Made by a program: the position numbers and the translations under genes
Notes under the pieces: model-generated
What the model was told of the DNA's origin: nothing
Seen by the model: the letters and a program-made list of their open reading frames with translations, nothing else
Databases searched by the model: none
Shown here: positions 1-5,341 of the stretch, one piece after another
Layout of the letters: every line of letters starts with the position of its first letter
Numbering within the stretch: the stretch's first letter is position 1
Assembly: GCA_016844415.1 (NCBI GenBank)
Contig: JAENIX010000025.1
Coordinates: forward strand, 1 to 8,462
Source of the DNA: Actinomycetota bacterium
GTDB taxonomy: Bacteria > Desulfobacterota > Deferrimicrobia > Deferrimicrobiales > Deferrimicrobiaceae
Length of the DNA stretch: 8,462 nt
Direction of reading: 5' to 3'

Positions 1-1
1 G

Positions 2-199
2 CACAGGCACACAGGGTACATCGTGGGGGGAACATCCCCCTTCGGCACGCGCAAGCCGTTGCCTGTCTACCTGGAGGAAACGGTACTTGCGCTCCCCAAG
101 ATCTATATAAACGGAGGCAAGCGCGGATACCTCGTCGGGGTCGACCCGCGGGATGTCGCCGCGATCCTGAAGCCCATCCTGGTGCGCGTGGCGATCTGA
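2..199 (+). CDS. YbaK/EbsC-family aminoacyl-tRNA deacylase, C-terminal part (5' end outside window)
   Basis: Open frame from the window edge to a TGA at 197-199, giving the last 65 residues of a protein whose start lies upstream. The visible part contains GYIVGGTSPFGTRKPLPVY, the conserved GG-x-SPFG...K-LPV segment of the YbaK/ProX/EbsC editing-domain family, then LPKIYINGGKRGYLVGVDP and a closing VAAILKPILVRVAI, all typical of the family C terminus. Family members are cytoplasmic, about 150-165 residues long, and hydrolyse mischarged tRNAs such as Cys-tRNA(Pro). The lysine usually needed for catalysis lies in the missing N-terminal part, so activity and specificity cannot be judged. The gene converges on the lipoprotein gene with a 7-base gap and no clear hairpin terminator between them. 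Family assignment is fairly secure; the exact tRNA substrate is not known. Confidence 0.82.
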   Translation, partial: HRHTGYIVGGTSPFGTRKPLPVYLEETVLALPKIYINGGKRGYLVGVDPRDVAAILKPILVRVAI

Positions 200-206
200 T
201 CCCGTT

Positions 207-665
207 TTACTTCACGATTTTCCAGGTTCCGTCCGGCTGGCGGCAGGCCGTTCCGTACGCCTGTTGCTCCTCCCCACCGATGAAAACCGTCTGCTGGTAC
301 TCCCTGCAATAGCGACCTTCCGCCGTCTGGTAGGTCCTCCTCGGAGTTACCGTTCCGTAGTGGCCGGAATCCGGATTTCGCCAGGTGGACGTCTCGTCGG
401 CCCGGTTCCTCTCCAGGGCGTACTGGGCGGTCCGCTGCATCTCCTCCCGGTCTGCCCTGTCGAGGGATCTCCCGATCTCCCCCCCGATCAACGCCCCGGC
501 AAGCGCCCCGATGGCGATACCGGCGCCTCGTCCACCGGAAATCCCCGATCCGATCAGAGCTCCCGACACACCGCCGATGACGGTCCCCCCGGATTCCTTC
601 GGTCCCATGGTGCACCCCGTCACGGCCAGGGCCAGAATCAACGTTACGACGACAATACTCTTCAT
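207..665 (-). CDS. Glycine-zipper (17 kDa surface antigen-like) outer-membrane lipoprotein
   Basis: A 152-residue protein. Residues 1-17 form a short signal peptide (K2, then a hydrophobic run) ending in the lipobox VTGC, so C18 would be lipidated and become the mature N terminus. Position +2 is Thr, not Asp, which fits delivery to the outer membrane. Residues 26-66 are rich in regularly spaced Gly (GGTVIGG, GALIGSG, GAGIAIGALAGALIGGEIG), a glycine-zipper 2TM segment. A charged helix follows (68-90), then a C-terminal domain (about 110-152) with C120 and C141 flanking an IGGEEQQAYGTACRQPDGTW pattern, as in rickettsial 17 kDa antigen-like proteins. The function of these proteins is poorly known; envelope integrity is the usual guess. 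The ATG has a strong ribosome binding site. It lies 25 bases after the aldolase stop on the same strand, so co-transcription is likely though a metabolic link is not evident. Confidence 0.85.
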   Translation of the reverse strand: MKSIVVVTLILALAVTGCTMGPKESGGTVIGGVSGALIGSGISGGRGAGIAIGALAGALIGGEIGRSLDRADREEMQRTAQYALERNRADETSTWRNPDSGHYGTVTPRRTYQTAEGRYCREYQQTVFIGGEEQQAYGTACRQPDGTWKIVK

Positions 666-673
666 CCTTTGTT

Positions 674-681
674 CCTCCTTT
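674..681 (-). promoter_or_regulatory. Ribosome binding site of the lipoprotein gene
   Basis: Read on the minus strand this is AAAGGAGG, a near-perfect Shine-Dalgarno sequence 8 bases before the ATG at 665-663. It sits in the 25-base gap after the aldolase stop codon, which fixes the lipoprotein start and suggests its efficient independent translation from a shared transcript. Confidence 0.8.
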
Positions 682-690
682 GGCTCTTAT

Positions 691-1713
691 TCATCCGCCA
701 TGTTTTTCCATTTCTTTAGTGTACCTGCCGTATCGGGCCGCTCCGTTGCAGCGGGATCGGTGCAGGAAGGCCCGCATGGCAGCAGGAACGTTCGCGGCGT
801 CCCCCTTCCACGTTTTGAGCACCGGGTCCTGCAGCGCCCGTCCGTAGGAAAAGCTGAGTTCCCAGGGATGCTTTCCGAGGGCGTTCATCGCGCTGAGGTG
901 TTCGGTCGCCCGTTCGGCCGTCTGTCCCCCCGAGAGGAACACTATGCCGGGAACGGCGGCCGGAACGGTCCGGCTCAGGCAACGCACTGTGGCCGAGGCG
1001 ACTTCCGCCGTGCCCGCCTGTTCCGGGCATTCCTTGCCGGGAAGCACCATGTTCGGCTTTAGCAGCATGCCCTCGAGTTCGACCCTGTGAGAAGCGAGCT
1101 CGGAAAAAACGCGGCCGAGCGTGGCGGCGGTCGCCTCCTCGCAACGCCCGATCGTGTGCGGGCCGTCCATAAGGACCTCGGGTTCGACGATCGGCACAAG
1201 CCCCGCCTCCTGGCACAGCGCGGCGTAGCGGGCAAGAGCATGCGCGTTCGCCTCGATGCAGTACGCGGTCGGAATGCCTTCGCCGATCTCGATGACCGCC
1301 CTCCACTTGGCGAAGCGGGCGCCCAGACCACGGTACTCCGCCAGGCGCTCCCGCAGACCGTCGAGCCCCTCCGTCATCTTTTCCCCCGGAAAACCGGCCA
1401 GGGGCCTGGCGCCCAGGTCCACCTTGATCCCGGGGATCATCCCCTGCCGTGAAAGCACTTCCGGGAATGGAGCGCCGTTCCGCGACTTCTGGCGGAGGGT
1501 CTCGTCGAAAAGGATCACGCCACTGATGAATTCCTGGATACCGGGAGTCGTGAACAGCAGTTCCCGGTACGAACGGCGATTCTCCTCCGTGGAAGGAAGA
1601 CCGATGGTGCGGAAACGTTTCTCTATGGTGGGCGCGCTTTCGTCCGCTGCCAGGATCCCCTTCCCCGGCTCAACGAGAGACCGGGCAACGCTCTCAAGCT
1701 CTCCAGGCGCCAT
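691..1713 (-). CDS. Class I (eukaryotic-type, Schiff-base) fructose-bisphosphate aldolase
   Basis: Cytoplasmic enzyme that reversibly splits fructose 1,6-bisphosphate into dihydroxyacetone phosphate and glyceraldehyde 3-phosphate in glycolysis and gluconeogenesis. The 340 residues contain the full class I set: GKGILAADES (D24), KVD (K97), KWR (K136, R138), VPIVEPEV (E177, E179), LLKPNMV (K219, the expected Schiff-base lysine), FLSGGQ (S261, G262) and YGRALQ (R292). These match rabbit aldolase D33, K107, K146, E187/E189, K229, S271 and R303. The ATG at 1713 is preferred because GGGAGGA lies 8 bases before it and family members start just before the GKGILAADES segment. A longer reading from TTG at 1767 would add 18 unconserved residues. 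It is not the archaeal-type FbaB/DhnA aldolase or the zinc class II enzyme. The gene is divergent from the radical SAM gene and lies upstream of the lipoprotein gene in an apparent two-gene unit. Confidence 0.95.
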   Translation of the reverse strand: MAPGELESVARSLVEPGKGILAADESAPTIEKRFRTIGLPSTEENRRSYRELLFTTPGIQEFISGVILFDETLRQKSRNGAPFPEVLSRQGMIPGIKVDLGARPLAGFPGEKMTEGLDGLRERLAEYRGLGARFAKWRAVIEIGEGIPTAYCIEANAHALARYAALCQEAGLVPIVEPEVLMDGPHTIGRCEEATAATLGRVFSELASHRVELEGMLLKPNMVLPGKECPEQAGTAEVASATVRCLSRTVPAAVPGIVFLSGGQTAERATEHLSAMNALGKHPWELSFSYGRALQDPVLKTWKGDAANVPAAMRAFLHRSRCNGAARYGRYTKEMEKHGG

Positions 1714-1863
1714 GTCTGCTATCCTCCCGTTCCAGCATACTGGTACAACGGTTTGGATTCCAGTCAAGGAAACAGGGTTTCAACCCGCGGCGGCGGTTCG
1801 ACCCCTTCTGGAAAATCCTTCCTGCTGGTAATGTATCCATACTTCGAAAAAGGAGTCCATCCC
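1714..1863. other. Divergent intergenic region between the aldolase and radical SAM genes
   Basis: This 150-base stretch must hold promoters for both genes, but I find no convincing -35/-10 pair. On the minus strand a TTGACT (1767-1762) resembles a -35 box but has no good -10 at the right distance. On the plus strand TAATGT (1829-1834) is a poor -10 match. The region contains a short inverted repeat, GGGTT-TC-AACCC (1775-1786). This sits inside a longer imperfect one, GGATTCCAG (1755-1763) against CTGGAAAATCC (1808-1818), which pairs 9 bases with a two-base bulge. Confidence 0.4.
1847..1855 (+). promoter_or_regulatory. Ribosome binding site deciding the TTG start of the radical SAM gene
   Basis: AAAAAGGAG ends 8 bases before the TTG at 1864. 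The upstream in-frame ATG at 1831 has no comparable site. Translation from the TTG also begins exactly at MRVALVNANR, the usual first strand of a cobalamin-binding domain. Confidence 0.7.
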
Positions 1864-3279
1864 TTGCGCGTGGCCCTGGTCAACGCGAACAGGATCAGCC
1901 CCCCGATCGCTCCCATCGGGCTGGAATACGTGGCCGAGGTTCTATACGCCTCCGGGCACACCGTGGATATCCTCGACCTGTGCTGGGAGGAGCAGCCGGA
2001 AACGGCCATCGCCGGTTTCTTCGGACGGCGGGAATTCGGGCTCGTGGGTATCTCCATCCGCAATACGGACGACTGCTCACTCTCGAGCAGGGAGTCGTTT
2101 CTACCGGGACACGCATCCTTGGCGGACTGCATCCGCAGGCATTCGGGCGCGCCGATAGTCCTGGGGGGCGTCGGCTTTTCCGTCATGCCGGAGGCGGTCC
2201 TCACGCGCTGCGGAGTCGATATCGGCATCCGGGGGGACGGCGATTTCATACTTCCGCGGCTTGCAGGCCGGCTGGAGGAAGGCAGGGAATGGGACGACCT
2301 TCCTAACCTGGTCGCCTTGCGCAAGGGGAAATGGCAAAGGAACCCCGCTTCCTTTCCTTCCCTCGACGCCCTCCCCCCGATGACCAGGCGGTGGATCGAC
2401 AACGGTCGCTACTTCCGCGAAGGCGGGCAGGCCGGGATAGAGACGAAAAGGGGCTGCCCGCACCGCTGCGTCTACTGCGCCGATCCCATCGCAAAGGGGA
2501 AGACCGCCCGCCTGCGACCCCCCGGCGCGGTTGCCGACGAACTGGAGCGGCTGCTGTCCCAGGGGATCGACCACATCCACACATGCGACAGCGAGTTCAA
2601 CTCGCCCGAATCGCACGCAAACGATGTCTGCGATGAAATCATCCGCCGGGGACTGGGGGAGAATCTCCGATGGTACGCCTACTGCACACCGGGTGCCTTT
2701 TCGCCGGACCTGGCGGGAAAGATGCGCCGGGCCGGCTGCCAGGGGATCAATTTCGGCGTGGACTCGGGTGACGAAGGGATGCTGCGAAGGCTCGGTCGCA
2801 ATTTCGGTCCTGCCGATATTCTCGACACCGCCCGCGCCTGCAGGCAAGCGGGGATCACCGTCATGTTCGATCTTCTGCTCGGGTCCCCTGGTGAATCGAG
2901 GGAGAGCGTCGTCCGCACGATCGAGCTTGTCCGGCAGGCAAAGCCAGACCGGGCAGGGATCGCCGTCGGCGTCCGCCTTTATCCGGGGACGGAAATCGCG
3001 AGGATCGTGTCGGAAGGAGGGCGCGAAAACGGGCGCATCGGGGGCGAAGACCTTTCGGAGCCGGTATTTTTCCTGGAGCCTGATGTCGCCCCGTTCCTCT
3101 TCGATCTGCTCGACGAACTCACGCGGAACGACAGCCGGTTTCTGTTCTTCGACCCCTCGCGTCCCGCCAGCAACTACAACTACAACGCCAACAAGGTTCT
3201 CGCGGACGCCATCGGGAATGGCTTCCGCGGCGCTTATTGGGACATCCTGCGCCGGTGCGGAGGAACAAACACTGAATAA
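1864..3279 (+). CDS. Cobalamin-binding-domain radical SAM protein, TsrM-like (possible tryptophan-type C-methyltransferase)
   Basis: A 471-residue cytoplasmic protein. Residues 1 to about 150 form a Rossmann-like B12-binding domain (MRVALVNANR, SPPIAPIGLEYVAEVL, GHTVDILDLCW, IVLGGVGFSVMPE, GDGDFILPRL). It lacks the DxHxxG motif, so cobalamin would be bound without a lower histidine ligand. Residues about 190-380 are the radical SAM barrel, with C198, C202 and C205 (CPHRCVYC) for the 4Fe-4S cluster, then FGVDSGDEGMLRRLGR and a late LLGSPGES segment. The C-terminal region ends with NYNYNANK and GFRGAYWDILRR. From memory, GISIRNTDD with R66 resembles the part of TsrM that places an arginine under the cobalt, which suggests kinship with the tryptophan 2-C-methyltransferase group; I could not align it. 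The substrate is unknown and no peptide or antibiotic genes lie nearby. Other class B methyltransferases or a lipid-modifying enzyme remain possible. TTG start chosen from the ribosome binding site; a longer ATG start at 1831 is the alternative. Confidence 0.85.
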   Translation: MRVALVNANRISPPIAPIGLEYVAEVLYASGHTVDILDLCWEEQPETAIAGFFGRREFGLVGISIRNTDDCSLSSRESFLPGHASLADCIRRHSGAPIVLGGVGFSVMPEAVLTRCGVDIGIRGDGDFILPRLAGRLEEGREWDDLPNLVALRKGKWQRNPASFPSLDALPPMTRRWIDNGRYFREGGQAGIETKRGCPHRCVYCADPIAKGKTARLRPPGAVADELERLLSQGIDHIHTCDSEFNSPESHANDVCDEIIRRGLGENLRWYAYCTPGAFSPDLAGKMRRAGCQGINFGVDSGDEGMLRRLGRNFGPADILDTARACRQAGITVMFDLLLGSPGESRESVVRTIELVRQAKPDRAGIAVGVRLYPGTEIARIVSEGGRENGRIGGEDLSEPVFFLEPDVAPFLFDLLDELTRNDSRFLFFDPSRPASNYNYNANKVLADAIGNGFRGAYWDILRRCGGTNTE

Positions 3280-3375
3280 TGGTTCTCCGTTAATATAGTT
3301 GTAACCGTCAGACAATATGAATTATCATTGAATTCGCTCGATAATCGTCTCTCTATCGATATCGTGGAGCGCGCC
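3280..3375 (+). other. AT-rich leader upstream of the GspE-like gene
   Basis: These 96 bases are clearly more AT-rich than the surrounding coding DNA, as expected for a promoter region. There is a TTGTAA at 3299-3304, but no good -10 at 16-18 bases. A GATAAT (3340-3345) is a good -10 match without a good -35. ATTATC (3321-3326) and GATAAT (3340-3345) form an inverted repeat with a 13-base spacer, possibly an operator. No hairpin plus T-run terminator for the upstream gene is visible. Confidence 0.3.
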
Positions 3376-5325
3376 ATGAAAAAAACTGCCGACCCCAAAC
3401 CAAAGATCGGCGAACTGCTGATCCTTGAAAGCTTCATCACGGCAAAGCAGCTCGATGAGGCGATCGCGATCCAGAAGGCAAGCAAAACCTTTATTCCCAT
3501 CGGAGAGGTCCTGGTCGGGCAGAGGCTCATCTCGCGGGGAGAACTTCAACAGGTCCTGAAGAAGTACAAGAGACGCCTCTATCTGGGCGAACTGCTGGTC
3601 GACGCCGGGTTAATGGACCATGAAACGGTCCAGAAAGCCCTCGAAGTCCAGCAGTTGGAGCGCAAGAAGCTTGGCGCGATTCTCGTCGATCACGGCTATA
3701 TCACCGAGGCGAACCTCATCAACCTCCTCAGCACCCAGCTGGGCATCCCGAAGATCCTTCCCAGCCCGGGCCTTATCGACCCGGGCATTCTCAAGGGGGT
3801 CAGCAAGGCCTTCCTCTTAAAGAACGAATGTCTCCCTGTTTTCAGGGACGGCGAAGTCATCACGGTGGTCATGAGCGACCCCCTCTCGGAGGAAACCATA
3901 CGGACCCTCGAGGTAGTCCTCAAGGGGAAGGTGGAGCCCGCCATCGCCAGCGCCGCGGATATCCAGACGGGCATCAAGCGCGTTTTCGACGACCTCCGGA
4001 TGCTGGACATCGCCGATGACCGCGCGGCGAAAATGTATTCCGGGAAGCTTTCCATTTCCGAAGGGGGCTCTTTCGAAAACGTCGAGGATAACATAGTCGG
4101 CCTGCTCGATTTCATCATTTCCAGCGGCATCGCGGAACGCGCGACCGACATTCACATCGAGCCGCTCGACAACATGTATCGCGTGCGCTACCGCGTGGAC
4201 GGAATTCTGAAGCACAAGACCGATCTGCCCATCTCCATCGGATCGACCGTTATAAACCGGATGAAAGCCATCTGCCGCATGGAGTTCGACCAGATGCGAA
4301 AGAACCAGGATGGCCGGCTCGGGGTACAGGCGTTCAACCGGAAGTATGACCTGAGGATCGCGACATATATCTCATACAACGGAGAGAGCCTCTCCATCCG
4401 CATCCTTCCCAACCAGAGCAATCTCCTTGACTTGGAGATGCTCGGCTTTTCCCCGAGCAACCTCCATATCCTGAAGCAGATACTCGCGATTCCATCCGGC
4501 ATCATCATGGCCACGGGCCCGAGCGGCGCCGGGAAATCCACCACAGTCTATGCCTGCCTCCATTTCCTGAACACCATGGAAAAGAAAATCATCACCGTCG
4601 AGGATCCCATAGAATACAAGGTCGACGGCATCATACAGGGTCAAATCAACGAAAAGGGCGGACTGCACTACAAGAGTTTCCTCAAGTCCGTCCTGCGGCA
4701 GGACCCCGATCTCGTCATGATCGGCGAGATAAGGGACAAGGTTTCGGCTGAGGCCGTCATCGAGATCGCCCTTTCCGGGCAGAAGGTCATTACAACGTTC
4801 CACACGGAGGACTCCGTCGGGGCGCTTCTCCGGATGTTCGGGATCGGCGTCGAGTCGTTCCTGATCACCTCCACGATCATGGCCGTCGTCGCGCAGCGTC
4901 TCGTGCGCGTCCTATGCCCCTCATGCAAGGTAAGATACCAGCCATCCGACGAGATCCTCGCCCACTTCGACAGCATCAAGCCGATCGAAACCGATGCACA
5001 CGAGTTTTATACGGCCGCCAGTTGCATCAAGTGCGATAACACGGGATTCAAGGGACGAACGTCCATAAGCGAGATCCTCGTGCTCAATGACCCGATACGC
5101 GACGCCATCCTGACCAAGACGCAGTATTCGACCATCCGGTCCATCGCCCGTGAAAGCACCGGGTTCGTTTCCCTCAAGGAGGACGGTTTCTACAAGGCCG
5201 TCAAGGGCGCAACCTCCCTCGAGGAGGTTCTTCGCGTGGCTCCATACAACGAAAGCGACGCCCTGCTCACCCGCCCATCCACCAGGATCGTGGAGCTGTG
5301 CGAACACGGATACGCGATGGCCTGA
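3376..5325 (+). CDS. GspE/PulE/PilB-family type II secretion or type IV pilus assembly ATPase with tandem MshEN-like repeats
   Basis: A 649-residue cytoplasmic hexameric-type motor ATPase that would power a type II secretion pseudopilus or a type IV pilus. The N-terminal part (11-124) holds four similar segments beginning IGELLILESFIT, IGEVLVGQRLIS, LGELLVDAGLMD and LGAILVDHGYIT, each followed by a helix. These are MshEN-like half-repeats, a fold that binds c-di-GMP in MshE and some PilB proteins. The ATPase core (about 235-620) has Walker A GPSGAGKST (381-389), an Asp box with VEDPIEY, Walker B DLVMIGE (E451), a His box TTFHTED, and the zinc tetracysteine CPSC (514-517) with CIKC (550-553). 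About 25 residues follow the usual family end (SLEEVLRVA). The ATG at 3376 is chosen because TGGAG lies 6 bases upstream; a TTG at 3328 has no such site. No inner-membrane platform or pilin gene is adjacent, so GspE versus PilB cannot be settled. The cyclase gene follows after 16 bases. Confidence 0.92.
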   Translation: MKKTADPKPKIGELLILESFITAKQLDEAIAIQKASKTFIPIGEVLVGQRLISRGELQQVLKKYKRRLYLGELLVDAGLMDHETVQKALEVQQLERKKLGAILVDHGYITEANLINLLSTQLGIPKILPSPGLIDPGILKGVSKAFLLKNECLPVFRDGEVITVVMSDPLSEETIRTLEVVLKGKVEPAIASAADIQTGIKRVFDDLRMLDIADDRAAKMYSGKLSISEGGSFENVEDNIVGLLDFIISSGIAERATDIHIEPLDNMYRVRYRVDGILKHKTDLPISIGSTVINRMKAICRMEFDQMRKNQDGRLGVQAFNRKYDLRIATYISYNGESLSIRILPNQSNLLDLEMLGFSPSNLHILKQILAIPSGIIMATGPSGAGKSTTVYACLHFLNTMEKKIITVEDPIEYKVDGIIQGQINEKGGLHYKSFLKSVLRQDPDLVMIGEIRDKVSAEAVIEIALSGQKVITTFHTEDSVGALLRMFGIGVESFLITSTIMAVVAQRLVRVLCPSCKVRYQPSDEILAHFDSIKPIETDAHEFYTAASCIKCDNTGFKGRTSISEILVLNDPIRDAILTKTQYSTIRSIARESTGFVSLKEDGFYKAVKGATSLEEVLRVAPYNESDALLTRPSTRIVELCEHGYAMA

Positions 5326-5341
5326 CGAGGAAAGAAACACC

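Noticed and set aside
1714..1767. Longer aldolase start at TTG 1767
   Set aside because: The ATG at 1713 has GGGAGGA at the right distance and matches the family start; the extra 18 residues are not family-like.
1786..1820. GGTTCGACCCC resembling a tRNA T-arm
   Set aside because: The flanking bases do not form a T stem, and no anticodon arm, D arm or acceptor stem is present.
1831..1863. Longer radical SAM start at ATG 1831
   Set aside because: No ribosome binding site precedes it, whereas AAAAAGGAG stands 8 bases before the TTG at 1864, where the conserved domain begins.
3262..3296. Imperfect stem GGAGGAAC / GTTCTCC at the end of the radical SAM gene as a terminator
   Set aside because: The stem has a bulge and a 15-base loop, and no T-run follows.
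2101..3315. Long minus-strand open frame (404 codons) opposite the radical SAM gene
   Set aside because: It is antisense to a gene with clear domains and motifs. Its product has no recognisable domain, and long antisense frames are common in GC-rich DNA.
5150..5341. N-terminal extension of the cyclase from an ATG inside the ATPase gene
   Set aside because: The 64 extra residues are Pro/Ser/Arg-rich out-of-frame translation of the ATPase C terminus. The GTG at 5342 lies just after the ATPase stop and has a ribosome binding site.
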